Part shown: positions 12,211-25,720 of the stretch, in pieces
Layout of the letters: every line of letters starts with the position of its first letter
Numbering within the stretch: position 1 is the stretch's first letter
Source: Stomorhina lunata
Taxonomy: Eukaryota; Arthropoda; Insecta; Diptera; Rhiniidae
DNA: 64,000 nucleotides
Direction of reading: 5' to 3'
Assembly (NCBI GenBank): GCA_933228675.1
Contig: OW121742.1
Location: 40,906,585-40,970,584 of the forward strand
Program-made: the position numbers and the translations under genes
Notes under the pieces: model-generated
The model's database searches: none
What the model was told of the DNA's origin: nothing
The model's input: only the letters and a program-made list of their open reading frames with translations

Positions 12211-14369
12211 ATATACTTTTAATAAATTCTTCTATTTTTAAAGAAATATAAAGCAAAGAAAGAAAAATTAAGAATTGTTTTTCTTTTGATCTTCAGAAGT
12301 TAATGAATCTTCCTTGTTAACAAGTTTCTTATTATTTTGACTTTCTTCGCCATAAACAAGTTATTAACACATCAAAATCTTAGCAGGCCATAAACATTTA
12401 ACACATATGCTATTTGCATAAGCGTAGAGGAAACTCGAAAAAAAAATTAAAATAATGATTATAATAATTTATTTTGCTCATACAAATTTTCAAAACAACG
12501 GAAACTAAGAATATTAAAAATCTGCTAACAGTGTGTTTAAGATTTAAGGCCTAGGCTGTTATTTGTACACATCAAAGAATGTTTAATTAATAACTTTTTT
12601 TTATTATATAGTTAAGAATTTTTAAATATTATATAATGAATGAATGTTTTGAAATAAAATCCTTTAACTAGAGTTTCTTTTAAAGACTTATTAAAAATAT
12701 ATTTTTTCTTGGTAAGCTTTTAAAAACAAGTTTGTTGCTTAAGTCTTTCGTTTTATGTACTAGTTTCCTGGCAAAAAGAGCAACAGGGCTAGTAGGTTTA
12801 GTTTGTTTTTTTTTTTTTGTTTGTTCAGGAATTTTCATTAATAATGCCTGTTCTTTGCTGGTTTAAACCCCCTAAATTCCTTTTAAGTCTACTTTTTTCA
12901 TAGTTTCATAATAAGCAAGAACAATTTGATTGTAAAATTTTTGTATCTTACTTGGCATTTTTTGTTTTAATTCTGTTTTTCTGAAGTTGTTTTGAGTGGT
13001 GGCATAAAGAAATTGTTTGATTGCTGTTGCTGTCTTAATGTTACTTTGCACCTGCATAACATTTGATGTAAGATCTTCGTTCATTCTTTAGTTTTTTTCT
13101 TAATGCAACAGCAGCAACAACGTAAATTAATAATAATTATTTATGCAGTAAGACACAACAACAACAACAGCAGCAACAATTCGAAGAACATCAAAAAATC
13201 AGCAGCCAACGGAAGAAGGTGGTAATAATATTGAAGGTAAAAAGAAGCTGTGTGTACAATAAAAGGCTACTGTAATGCATCCACATAATGGCTGCATGTC
13301 TGTCCGTCTGTTTTTGTATAAATATATGATTAGCCAGATTTTTGAATGAATCAAAAAGTAAAAACTCTTGTTTTTTTCTTCTTAGTTGTTTAAAAAATCA
13401 TGATTAGCTGGCTGATTCTTTGTTGAGTTGCGAGCTGACTGACTGGCTGTTTGATGATGCATAATTACACTTTGTTTTCTGACAGTCCAGCAAAATTAAC
13501 ACAACCAAAACAAATTATTATTGCTGCCATTATAGCCCAGTCATGTTAAGGCTAATTTTGTTGAATTTTTCCGAACATTAACAAAACATTAGTTTCGAAA
13601 ACAAACTGCTTTGTCATATCATCATCTACCATTAGTGGGTGGTTTTTAAAGGAAACGCCTTAGAACTTTATGCTCAGGTATTTCATATGCTAAAAGCTCA
13701 TATTCAAAGATACTATATTGATAATTCTTAGGATGTTCTTTCCTAATGATGCTGATGACGATGACCATCAAATCATCTTATAATGTTTGGCAAATAATAA
13801 CTTTTTTCTTTTCTCTATAAAGAAAAAAACCTTGTTTAACTTGTTGCTTTAGATGGCATTGTTTCTCTAATGTTCAGTTCAGCAACTGTAGCTAGTTTTT
13901 CTAAACCGTCTGTCTGCATGAATTTTTAATAGATTCTTATCGTTATTAAAAATTGCATTTTTATGTTTATTCTTAGCCTGGAAAGGTGTTCTCATGTGGT
14001 GCTGAGAATATCAAGCTTGGTTTATTGAGCTTATAAAGAATTTCTTTCGTTTTTCAATTCACACTTAGGAAATTAGGTGTTAATTTGAGTGAATAATTGC
14101 ACATGGAACGAGTAATTAATTAAAAGAATTAAATACAATGTTGCTGAGCAAAATTGTTACAAAAATATCAATTAATTTTATATAAAAAAGGGTCTGGATT
14201 CTCATCCAGTGATTTCAAAAAACGTGTTAAGAATTAAGGATAAGAATAAAATGAAAAGAAAATTAAAAAATAAATGAAAATTTCAAAATTTAAAAATGCA
14301 AAATAACAAAACGTGAAAATTTTCAGATAAATTTTATAGAAATAAAAAAAATATATACCCATTAAATTG
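12211..14369. other. Non-coding, microsatellite-bearing stretch
   Basis: No family unit and no recognised gene. It contains CAA/CAG-type microsatellite sequence at about 13100-13180 and scattered GAT/GATG runs near 13740-13770. A 70-codon minus-strand frame at 12872-13084 has no recognisable domain and I do not call it. GC content is locally a little higher than in the repeat blocks. Confidence 0.5.
13100..13180 (+). repeat. CAA/CAG microsatellite
   Basis: Interrupted runs of CAACAACAA and CAGCAGCAACAA. This type of triplet tract is common in fly introns and is not coding here. Confidence 0.7.
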
Positions 14370-16160
14370 CTCATGCAACCAGCTTTTATTTGATATGCAT
14401 ATAAGGCAGATTTTTAAAATTTTATTTTGAACCGATTTATTAGGAATACAAGAAAACATAAAATTTCTTCAACAAAATGGGTATTAAAATAAAGGATTTA
14501 ACTACAGCAATTTAAATTTAATATAAACTCGGCATTCATAAATAAATTTTTTGAAAAAACTAAAAAATTAACGAAAAAAAATAAAAGAAAATTCAATTAG
14601 GATTTTTTTATGTAAAAACACATGATTTCTAGAAAATTTTATGTTCATTAAATTTTCACTTCAACAAGGCCTCATTTGATATACATATTGCGGCTATTCG
14701 TAAAATTTTTATTTCAACCGATTTATTAGGAATATGATAAATTGTTATATTATAGCAGCAATATGGGTATTAAATTAAAGGCTTTTGCCTAAGCTTTCAA
14801 AATTTAATATAATCCTACAAATTTAAAACAAATTTTATAATAAAATCGTAAAAAAAACAATTTTCTTTTCAAATATTTTCAAAAAAAAATATTTTTTTCT
14901 CAATTTTGTAGAATATATAGAATATTTCTGAAAAAATTATGAGCAAATTAAATTAGTCTTGCTAAAAGCTTTCATTGATATACATATTGTTGCAATTTAC
15001 AAAGATTTAGTTTGCACCGATTTATAAGGAATATGAAAATTACAAATATAGGCCAACAAATGGGTATCAAATTTAAGGTCATAGCATAAATTTTAATAAT
15101 TTAAGATAAACTTTAAAGTTTTTCCTGAATACTAGTAACATTTAAAAAAAAAATTGTAAATTTTTCAAAAAATTTCAGAAATAATATGATTTTCTTATAA
15201 TTTTTAAACAATATTTAAAAATTTTTGAAAACATTGATATCTATAAAATAGCGTTTGATTTAAGCTTTAATTTGATATGCATATTGTGGCAATTTTCAAA
15301 AATTTTTTTTGCACCGATTTAATAGGAATATAGAAATCATGAATCTTCTCCAACAAAATGGGTATCAAATGTTAGTTCTAAGTATGAGTTTTAATAATTT
15401 AATATAAACTTTAAAGTTTTTTATGAATGGTAGTAGAATTTTTTAAAAACCTGTAAGTTTTTCATAAAACTTCAGAAATAATATGATTTTCTTGTAATTT
15501 CGGAACAATATTCAAACAATTTTGAAAATTTTGACAACTATTAAATTGCCTTTTATATAAGCTTTAATTTGATATGCATATTGTGACAGTTATTAAAATT
15601 TTTGTTTGCCCCGATTTATCAGGAATAAAGAAATCATCAACTTAAAGCACCGATATTGGAGTCGAATTTTAGTATTTTATTTCAGTATTAAAAATTTAAT
15701 ATAAACCTTAAAATTTTAGACAAATTTTAAAAGAAAATTTACAATATTTTCTTCCAATTTTTGCACAATATTAAAATATTTATAAAATTGATATCTATTA
15801 AATTGCTTTTTACATAAGCTTTAATTTGATATGCATATTGTGACATTTTTCTAAAATTTTTTCTGTACCGATTTATTAGGAATATAGAAATCATTGACAT
15901 ACATAAATGATTTTGGTGTCAAATTTTAGTATTTCACTTCAGTATTAAAAATTCAATATAAGCCTGTAGCTTTAAGACTAATTCTAAAACAAAATTTTAA
16001 AAACATAAAATTTTTGGAGAAAAATTTCAATATAATTTCACATTAATATTCATATCATATTTTAAAAATGTATTGGCTACCAAAAATATCATGTCAATTT
16101 GATAAATTTTTAACATGCTATGATCTGGTATACATATTGTGATAATTGTTTTGTCATATT
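14370..16160 (-). repeat. Fixed-geometry repeat family, block D (6-7 units, inverted)
   Basis: Inverted units with W2 (CCGATTTATTAGGAA on the plus strand) at 14432, 14718, 15017, 15314, 15611 and 15868, periods 286-299 bp except the last at 257. W1 (ATGGGTATTAAA or ATGGGTATCAAA) lies 42, 42, 40 and 41 bp beyond in the first four; it is decayed in the fifth and sixth. Upstream, each has the W3 word TTTGATATGCATATTG. A further decayed unit is suggested near 16120-16160 (GGTATACATATTG). Orientation is opposite to block C. Confidence 0.85.
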
Positions 16161-17560
16161 TATTAAAAATTCCTTTAAATAATTCTCTTTAATACTTCCT
16201 TTAAAGCATAAATCGTTTATAATTTAAATTCTTATTATTTCTATTTCACTAGCCCTTCACATAAAACGTGTCACAATAAAGTTATAAAATATAATGTCAT
16301 GCTACTAACATACAAACATTTTAAGCTAATAACCTTAAAATAAAAAATACTGTAACATAAGCTATTGCAACAAAAAAAATCAGAACACGCACTTATATTT
16401 TTCTACATACCAGCAAACAATAATAACCACATCCTTTTTGGTCATATTCAAAGGTATAAAATAAAATGACCCTTTAACAAGCAGCACCGGCAATAATACA
16501 ATATCAGCGCAACAGCACCCTCACAATGCAGTTGAAAAAAATTAGCATATTGTGTTACCGCACTTCCTGCCACACTTTTTTTCTGCCTTTCTGCTAAGTT
16601 TAATATACTACTTGACTTTGTTGTGTGTAAGTTTAAGCTAATATTTTTTCATACTTTTAAACCGCCAATGAATCGTATAATATCCGTTTTAAAAAACAAA
16701 ACTTTCTTTTACTTTTCCACTTAACTCACCCCTTCTTTGAGATGGGGTTAAGCTGGAAATAAAAAAAGTTTTACGTATCGTATAGAAAAAACTCAAATAA
16801 ATCACTAAAACAAACAAAAACCCTAACATCGGCAACATTTCATACCATAACTACAATAAGCACAGACACGCACCCACTCTCTTTCATATCTTTTTTCCTT
16901 TATTCAGTTAACAACATGCCAATGTTGTTGTTATTATTGTTGGTAGGTATACAATTTCTTTATGTTGCAAGTTGTTCTTTTAAATGTGGCAAAAGTTGTT
17001 GCCATTTGTTGGAGGAGGGTGAGTGTGAGAGATATGTATGAGAATGTTTGGTGTTAGTGTGGCATGGTGCCGTTTGGTTGGTTGGTATGTGTGAATATGC
17101 CAGTTTGTATGTTTATTTAAATCGTGTTTAATGGCATGAAAACTACATACAATTTTGCTTTAGATGTTTATTTGTAAGGTACAACCTGAAACTTCTTTTA
17201 CTTGTACATTATTTGTGTGTTATAATAAAGTAGAAAAAAAACTTTTGCGTTGTAGTTGCAACAACAACAACAAACAATAACAGAAAAAAATTAAAGTTTT
17301 TCTTCTTACATTCATTCCTTACACTTGTTAAGAGGTCTGACACGCATTGCAGTTTGTTTTTTTTTTTTCTATTTGCACCATGAATACAGGTTGGATTTAA
17401 AAAGGACAGGGTTTAAAGGAGTAGAATCGAAGAAATAAAAACAATAAAATTATAAAATATCAGTAGAACTATGAAAATATTAGAAATTATTGCAAAAAGT
17501 AAACAGAAAAATGTATAAAATCTCTAAAAAGTCATGAATTATTAAATAATTTGAAAATTA
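16161..17560. other. Non-coding gap with simple repeats
   Basis: No family unit and no gene recognised. It contains short GTT/TTG tracts near 16920-16940, CAACAACAACAAC near 17260 and GT-rich sequence near 17010-17110. Nothing else is supportable. Confidence 0.5.
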
Positions 17561-17589
17561 AGTGAAAGCTTTTAAATACCCTTGAAAGC

Positions 17590-20500
17590 AGCTTTCATTT
17601 GATATGCATTTTATTACAATATCTAAAAATTAATTTTGCTCCGATTTGTTAGGAATATAGTAAGACATGGTTAAACTCAAGCAATATGGGTATTAAATCA
17701 AAGCATTTGGAATATGCTATACAAAAACAATATAAACCCTTGGAATTTGCAAAGTGTATAATTGAAAATTTTGAAAAAATAAAAAAATTAACTAAAAATT
17801 TGTTAATTTCTTTTATTTAGGGTTTAAAAGAGTAGAATCGAAGAAGAATAAACAATTAAATACATGATATCAATAGAACTATGATAATATGAGAAATTAT
17901 TTAAAAAAAATTATAAAATCTTTAAAAAGTCATATATTAAGAAATATTTTAGAAATCAAGTGAAAGCATTTGAATACCCTTGAAAGAAGCTATCATTTGA
18001 TATGCATTTTGTTACAATATCTAAAAATTGATTTTGCTCCGATTTATTGGGTTACTATATTCCCAATAAACTTGATAAAACTATAGTAATATGGACATCA
18101 AATTAAAGCATTTGGAATAAACTATACAAAAACGATATAAACCATAGAAAAAAAAAACACATTTTTTTACGAAATTTACAAAATCTCTAAAAAGTCATAA
18201 ACTATAAAATATTTTGAAAATCTAATGCAAGCATTTGAATATCTTTGAAAGAAGCTTTGATTTGATATGCATTTTCATGCAATATCTAAAAATCAATTTT
18301 GGTCCGATTTGTTAAGAACAGAGTATAACTTAGTAAATCCCAAGCAATATGGGTATCAAATGAAAGCGTATTGAATATGCTTTACGAAAACATTATAAAC
18401 CATAGGAATTTCTAAAGTTTGTAAAAGAAAATTTTAGAAAAATAAAAAAAAATTACTAAAAACTTTTAAATTTTTCTTTTATTTCACATGAAATTTGTTT
18501 GAATGCTTGATATTTTTATTCTAAAATATCATTACTAAAACACTCTTCAAGCTAGCATTCTTTTGTGATACATATTATTTTAATCTGTTAAGTTTGAGTT
18601 TGAACCGATTTATTAGGAATATGTAAACCAATAGATATTATTGGAAATATGGGTATCAAATTAAAGCATTTCTAAAGACTTCTACAAAAAGAGTAGAATC
18701 GAAGAAGAATAAACAATTAAATACATGATATCAATAGAACTATGATAATATGAGAAATTATTTAAAAAAAATTATAAAATCTTTAAAAAGTCATATATTA
18801 AGAAATATTTTAGAAATCAAGTGAAAGCATTTGAATACCCTTGAAAGAAGCTATCATTTGATATGCATTTTGTTACAATATCTAAAAATTGATTTTGCTC
18901 CGATTTATTGGGTTACTATATTCCCAATAAACTTGATAAAACTATAGTAATATGGACATCAAATTAAAGCATTTGGAATAAACTATACAAAAACGATATA
19001 AACCATAGAAAAAAAAAACACATTTTTTTACGAAATTTACAAAATCTCTAAAAAGTCATAAACTATAAAATATTTTGAAAATCTAATGCAAGCATTTGAA
19101 TATCTTTGAAAGAAGCTTTGATTTGATATGCATTTTCATGCAATATCTAAAAATCAATTTTGGTCCGATTTGTTAAGAACAGAGTATAACTTAGTAAATC
19201 CCAAGCAATATGGGTATCAAATGAAAGCGTATTGAATATGCTTTACGAAAACATTATAAACCATAGGAATTTCTAAAGTTTGTAAAAGAAAATTTTAGAA
19301 AAATAAAAAAAAATTACTAAAAACTTTTAAATTTTTCTTTTATTTCACATGAAATTTGTTTGAATGCTTGATATTTTTATTCTAAAATATCATTACTAAA
19401 ACACTCTTCAAGCTAGCATTCTTTTGTGATACATATTATTTTAATCTGTTAAGTTTGAGTTTGAACCGATTTATTAGGAATATGTAAACCAATAGATATT
19501 ATTGGAAATATGGGTATCAAATTAAAGCATTTCTAAAGACTTCTACAAAAAGAGTAGAATCGAAGAAGAATAAACAATTAAATACATGATATCAATAGAA
19601 CTATGATAATATGAGAAATTATTTAAAAAAAATTATAAAATCTTTAAAAAGTCATATATTAAGAAATATTTTAGAAATCAAGTGAAAGCATTTGAATACC
19701 CTTGAAAGAAGCTATCATTTGATATGCATTTTGTTACAATATCTAAAAATTGATTTTGCTCCGATTTATTGGGTTACTATATTCCCAATAAACTTGATAA
19801 AACTATAGTAATATGGACATCAAATTAAAGCATTTGGAATAAACTATACAAAAACGATATAAACCATAGAAAAAAAAAACACATTTTTTTACGAAATTTA
19901 CAAAATCTCTAAAAAGTCATAAACTATAAAATATTTTGAAAATCTAATGCAAGCATTTGAATATCTTTGAAAGAAGCTTTGATTTGATATGCATTTTCAT
20001 GCAATATCTAAAAATCAATTTTGGTCCGATTTGTTAAGAACAGAGTATAACTTAGTAAATCCCAAGCAATATGGGTATCAAATGAAAGCGTATTGAATAT
20101 GCTTTACGAAAACATTATAAACCATAGGAATTTCTAAAGTTTGTAAAAGAAAATTTTAGAAAAATAAAAAAAAATTACTAAAAACTTTTAAATTTTTCTT
20201 TTATTTCACATGAAATTTGTTTGAATGCTTGATATTTTTATTCTAAAATATCATTACTAAAACACTCTTCAAGCTAGCATTCTTTTGTGATACATATTAT
20301 TTTAATCTGTTAAGTTTGAGTTTGAACCGATTTATTAGGAATATGTAAACCAATAGATATTATTGGAAATATGGGTATCAAATTAAAGCATTTCTAAAGA
20401 CTTCTACAAAATTGGTATAAGCTGTAGAATTATTTGAAGTTTTTAAAAGTTTTTTTTTAGGATAATAAGAAAAATATTCGAAAAATATTAGTTTACAAAA

Positions 20501-20950
20501 ATTCTTTCAATAAAGTTAAATTTTCATATCAGATCAATACAATACCAAGCTTAAATTTAACTGCATTTTATTGAGTTTGAGATTTACTTATTTATTTATT
20601 TAGAAGAACTGTAAAAAATACTTCAAATATCAATTTGTTTTAAGTTTTTAAAACAAAAAATTTCGAAAATAAAAAAAATAAAATTTTCTAATATATTTTA
20701 AATTTTATACATTTTTTCTAAACTGTTAACATTTTTAACCATTTTTTACTAAATTTGTATCACTCTTTTAAAAACCTTTAATTTATTATGCATTTCGTTT
20801 CAATATCTTACGTTTGAGATTTCTACCGATTCATTAGGAATATGAAAATATAGTACAAAACCTTTACAATATGGGTATCAAACTTTAGCATTTAGCATAA
20901 GCCTTAAGAAATCAATATAAACCGTTAAGTTTTTTCAACTTGGTGAAAGA
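17590..20950 (-). repeat. Fixed-geometry repeat family, block E (about 11 units, inverted)
   Basis: Inverted units with W2 at 17641, 18039, 18304 and 18605, then the last three again at +861 and +1722 bp because of the triplication, and a final unit near 20827. W2-to-W1 spacing is 42 bp at 17641 and 18304, 41 bp at 18605, and 49 bp at 18039. There W2 is expanded into TTATTGGG...CCCAATAA. The W3 word TTTGATATGCATTTT is clear upstream of W2 (43 bp at 17598). TATAAACC (W4) follows W1 by 40 bp at 17731. Confidence 0.85.
17830..20412. repeat. Three near-identical tandem copies of 861 bp
   Basis: The start word GAGTAGAATCGAAGAAGAAT occurs at 17830, 18691 and 19552, exactly 861 bp apart, and the copies (17830-18690, 18691-19551, 19552-20412) look identical line by line, A tracts included. 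Each copy holds three units of the fixed-geometry family. A diverged relative of the start word lies near 17418. The identity points to very recent unequal exchange, or to an assembly artefact. Confidence 0.93.
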
Positions 20951-22130
20951 AATTTTGTCATAATTAAAAAATATATAAATATTTCACTTCAAATTTGTTA
21001 GAAAACTTTTAAATTTGCAACTTTTTCAAAAGAAATCGTATCAGCTAAAGAATCTTCCTATTTATAATACTGCCTTTTTGCTTTGTTGCCTGTTAAGTTG
21101 GCACGTTGCTTATAAACAAAGTTTTTCTTAAGCTAAATAGAAAAACTTAGATTTTTTCTTGTTGTTGTTGTTGTTGTTCTCCTAGCTGATTCGCTTTATA
21201 CTGCAAAGTTTCGCATTGCAAAATAATTTTCTATTTAAATGACGTTTAACATGTGCCTCTAACAAAAAACAAACAGACAAAAAAAACTTTTGTTCAAAAG
21301 GAAACTCTATAAGACATTTGTGGTTTTCCTGTGTATTTGTTTAATATTTCCATTTCCAAAGCCATAAGTCTTTTGCCAGCAAATAAAGAGATTGCAAGTT
21401 AATAACAGGATGATGGTGTGGTGATTATAATGATGTTTACGATGATGGTTTCGGCAAAAGAAAATACGTCACCCGCATTCATTGGCTGAGTAATAGGAAA
21501 TTTGGTGGTTTCGGGTATAACTTACCTAAAATTAAAAAGAGAAAAAAAAAAATTGAATTAAAATTATGTGAAAAAATAATAATAGTAATTTTTTAAAAGT
21601 TATTATTTGTATTTGCATTACAAACTGCAATAAATTATTAATAATCATATTTAATTATAACAAAGGCAAATAGCAATTGTATGAGAGAGAACATTTGAAA
21701 ACAGAAGTTTTTATTTTTAAAGAAATAGTTATAGAATAACGAAAAAACCTTGACGTGTTTTAAAATCTGCGTGTTCAACTGCGGAGACCTACTAAAATAA
21801 AATTGGTTTTAATTACCTCGATAATTTTAACAACACTTTGAGCAAAAAAGAAAAATACAAATTAACAGCAAAAAAAAAAAAAACTTTAAACTGATGTTCA
21901 AGTTAAAGTTTTACTTTTTTATATAAAATATAAAAAATTAAATTTAATATGATAATTTTAATTATTAAAATTTTCTAGCTCATTGGGTTAAATGATTAGG
22001 AAGACAAAGTGCTAAATTGAAAAACATTAAATGTAATATATTTGAAATGATTTAAATTTTTATTTTATCACTTTTCCATTATCTTCTTTTATTTTTTAGG
22101 AATCATGTTTAATTTTTAATAGTTTATATT
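20951..22130. other. Non-coding gap with GTT microsatellite
   Basis: No gene recognised. A (GTT)n run is at about 21160-21180, and GATGATG-like tracts lie near 21410-21450. The rest is AT-rich sequence. Confidence 0.5.
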
Positions 22131-22720
22131 TTATTCTTAATGTACTCGCAAAATGCTAAATTTTAATACCCATATTGCCTATCATATCTTAAGGTTTCAC
22201 ATATTCCTAATAAATCGGGGCAAATTTCAAACTTCATTAAACTAAACAAAATGTATAGCAAATAAAAGCTATATAGAAGGGTAATAAGAAAAAATTACTT
22301 GCATTTTAATATCGTCATTATTTATACCAGATTTTAGCAATTTTATTCATTGAAATAATTTTTCTTAAGTTTTTTTCTTTTTGACTACGTCAAAAGGGTA
22401 CAAATACTTGGAAAAATATCAAAACAATATGAAAAGAAATAAATTCTTAAGAAAACTTCTTAATGTCAACAATTTTGATTAAAAACCTAGAATTTTCTTA
22501 AAAAAATGTAAAATTTTATAAAAAAAAAAATTGTTAATCATTATTTTAAGTTTGTTCTAGAAATTTCTTAAACCTCCAGGTTTTATATTTTATTCTCAAA
22601 GTACTTATAAAATAAAAAAGTTTGTTACCCATTTTGCCTAGTATATCTTTTGGTTTTATATATTCCTATTAAATCGGGTGAAATTTCAAACTTCTGTGAT
22701 TTGAACGAAATATAATGCAA
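22130..22720 (+). repeat. Fixed-geometry repeat family, block F (2 units, forward)
   Basis: W1 variants TTTAATACCCATATTG and TTTGTTACCCATTTTG start at 22162 and 22621, with W2 (TTCCTAATAAATCGG, TTCCTATTAAATCGG) exactly 42 bp later at 22204 and 22663. Both have AGTTTATATTTTATTC-like sequence upstream and AAATTTCAAACTTC downstream of W2. Confidence 0.85.
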
Positions 22721-24390
22721 ATGAAAGCTTGTTTAAACAGCTTTAAGCAAGTTATATTTTATTTTCAAAATTTTCATTATTTCTCACAAAATTTTGACAA
22801 CTAAACTTAAAAGAATAAAATTTCTTTATTTTTTCCATCTTAGTAAACAAAAAGACTTGTTTGACATTATTTGTATTTTAAAATAATCTTAACAAAGAAA
22901 AATTTTATTGGAAATTAGAAAAATTCTTAGAGATTTTATCAAATATGATGACTAAACAAAAAAAAAAAATTTAAGCATTCCTTTTTTCTAAACAATTGTT
23001 AAGAAAACGGTTTTGATTTTTCTTTTTGAAATCGTGTTTTTATAAAACCTTAAAACACCTGTCAAACCGGACAATAACAAAAACATTCATGACAACAACA
23101 GCAACAAAAATAATAATAACAACAGCAGCTTTAAGTATCATCATGATCGTCATCATCATCATCATTTTTAAATCTATAAGAAAAGAACCCAAAAAAATAA
23201 CCAAAGGACAGACAAATGGACTGAAATTTATACATAAGATGGGATGGATGAAAGGACGGACAGACAAATGGACAGATTCAATATACAATCAAAAGTTGTA
23301 CATTTAAACATAAATGAAATGCGGCAGCATCTTTATAAAAACCACCGACGCCGCCAACGTGTTGTTGTATGAAAATTTAAGGTTTTTTGTTGTTGCTGTT
23401 ATTATATGATTGTGTTGATTTTGTTTAAGAAACACAAAAAAAACGTCAAAGATTTTAACTTTAAAGAAAATCATGCCACAAAAACTCTTACACACTCACA
23501 GACACATTAAGAACATGCATCATATTATTGTTACAGCTAAATAAAAAGAGGGTTAAAATTGTCTGTCTTTGTGTTTGACTTTGTCATTGTTGTTGTGGTT
23601 GGTTCTTGACCACTTAAACGTCACATAGTGAATGACATAAAGTACAATCGAAAAGCGATAACAAACAAAAACTACAAACAGATCACCTTTACCTATACAG
23701 ACAAGACACATTTTTTTTATACCTACACACATATGGACGATTGTCAAAGTCATGTTTATAGCCCGAAAAAAAGAAGAGGTTACAAACAAAAAAGGAGCTA
23801 AAGAAGCTCTTGCATACAATGACCCAAGATTTTAAGCCGTAACTCGAACTTGAGGTTTTTAACCGACAGCCGAAAAAGAAAAGAAAAAAATCAAGTGTAC
23901 AAGTATTATCTAAATTAAATTTGATATGATAAAGCAACAAGAAACATTTTTGTTCTATATAAGTTTTTTTTTAACTTTTTTTCTGTTAATTCATAATACT
24001 GCACGCAACTTTAAGAAAAAAAAATATACTTTTTCAATGAACTCTCAATATTTTAAAATAACATTACAATACACAAAAAAAAGAGCAGACGACACCAGAA
24101 ACATTTTGTAATTTTTTAATAATAATTGTTATTAATAAGAAGAATGTATTACTTAATTTGTTAACAAAGGTTTTGTAATCATTACAAACATGATTGTCTA
24201 CAATTTCATTGTTATTAAACAAAATTACTAACAGATAAACAGGAAATTAAAAGGGGATTACATAAAAAAGTATGTAATGGATATTGAAATGAAATACAAA
24301 AATACCGTTTACTTAAGTCTTCAAAAAGGAAATTCGAGTTTTTGGGGAAAATGTTTAACAATTTTATATTTATTCCATATTTCTGTATGT
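22721..24390. other. Non-coding gap with AAC/ATC microsatellites
   Basis: No gene recognised. The stretch 23080-23165 holds AACAACAGCAAC and CATCATCATC tracts, and 23200-23280 has GACAGACAAATGG-type sequence. Several 80-93-codon frames on both strands overlap these simple repeats and encode only repeat-derived low-complexity residues, so none is called. Confidence 0.5.
23080..23165 (+). repeat. AAC/AAT and ATC microsatellites
   Basis: Interrupted triplet runs (AACAACAGCAAC, AATAATAATAAC, ATCATCATCATC). These generate the spurious open frames in this stretch. Confidence 0.75.
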
Positions 24391-24399
24391 AGGCAACAA

Positions 24400-24530
24400 A
24401 ATCTTTCGGGTTTATATTTTTTTCTACTTAAACATAAAAAATCCTAAAATTTGATACCCATATTGTTAAAGAAATTTCAAGGTTTTAGCTATTCTTAATA
24501 AATCGGTTGAAAACCAAATGTTGTATTTTA
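24400..24530 (+). repeat. Fixed-geometry repeat family, single forward unit
   Basis: One unit: GGGTTTATATTTTTTTC, then W1 (TTTGATACCCATATTG) at 24450 and W2 (TTCTTAATAAATCGG) at 24492, exactly 42 bp apart. It lies about 170 bp before inverted block G, so two opposite units face each other here. Confidence 0.85.
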
Positions 24531-24679
24531 CAAAAATAAGCATATAAAATAAAATCTTAGTATAAAAGAAATTTATAAAAACTTTCAAATTAAAAATAAA
24601 ATAATGCTTAGCAGCAAAATCATTGAAATCTTTTTGAAATATAAGCTATTGAAAAATATATTCATTTTCTTGAAATACC

Positions 24680-25720
24680 CTTGAAACAAGCTTTCGTTTG
24701 ATATACATTTTGCTTTAATCGCTTTAGTTTGAGATTTCAGCCGATTTATTAGGAATGTGCTAAACTTTGAGGTATTGCTAACAATATGGGTATCAAACTT
24801 TAGCATTTTATGCGTTCTATAAGACAAAAATATAAACTCTGCAGATTTAAGAAATTCTTAAAACAAATTTCGAAAATTTAAGAAAAATTTAGAGATTTTT
24901 GAAAAAAAAAAATGTTTTTGATTACCTAATAGATAAGATTTTTTAGTAATGATGTTAAAAATTTTAAATGGTTCTATTTTGTTATTTGTCTTTGACTTTG
25001 AGGCAATTTATGGAAATAATTTAAAAGAAAATTTTTATAAATTGTATTTTTATTTATTAAAACTAAGTCGAAATAAAAAATATTTTTAAAAGATATAATT
25101 TTTTATTAATAGTATTTCCAATGAGCTTTCCTTTGATGTATATATTGTTTAAATCGCTTAAGTTTGAGATTTGCACCGATTTATTAGGAATATTATAAAC
25201 TTAAAGATAATGCTAGCAATATGGGTCTCAAACTTTAGCATATTATGTGTACTACAAGAAAAAAATATAAACTCTGTCCATTTAGAAAATTCATAAAACA
25301 AATTTTGAAAAATATAGAAAAATTTAGAGATTTTTAAAAAAAAAATATATTTTTGAGTAAAAAATAGATAAGATTTTAAACATAGTATATTAGAAAACTG
25401 AAATCTGTTTAAAGTGTTGTATTTTTCTTTAATTTTGAGGTAATTTATGGAAAACAAATTTAAAAGATTTTTTTATTAATTTTTATTTATTGAAATTAAG
25501 TCAAAATAATAAATATAGTTTAAAGCTATTATTTTTTGTTAATAGTATTTTAAATAAGCTTTCATTTGATGTATATATTGTTTCAATCGCTTAAGTTCGA
25601 AATTTACACCGATTTATAAGGAACATAATAAACCTTAAAATTATGAAGGCAATATGGATATCAAAAGTTAGCATTTTTGAAGGACATTAAGAAAAAAATA
25701 TAAACCTTGAAGTTCTCGAA
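24680..25720 (-). repeat. Fixed-geometry repeat family, block G (3 units, inverted)
   Basis: W3 (TTTGATATACATTTTG) begins at 24697, W2 at 24741, 25176 and 25609, and W1 (ATGGGTATCAAA, with one or two changes in the later units) ends at 24797, 25232 and 25665. All three W2-W1 distances are 42 bp and the period is about 434 bp. TATAAACTC (W4) follows W1 by 40 bp in the first unit (ends 24837). TGCTAAACTTTG and AAACTTTAGCATTT flank W1 in the first unit and can pair. Confidence 0.88.

Noticed and set aside
12872..13084. 70-codon minus-strand open frame
   Set aside because: Composition is less extreme than others, but no domain, splice context or similarity is recognisable.
23026..23307. 93-codon frame and overlapping minus-strand frames at 23040-23940
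   Set aside because: Produced by AAC/ATC triplet and GACA tetranucleotide microsatellites open in several frames; low-complexity residues only.
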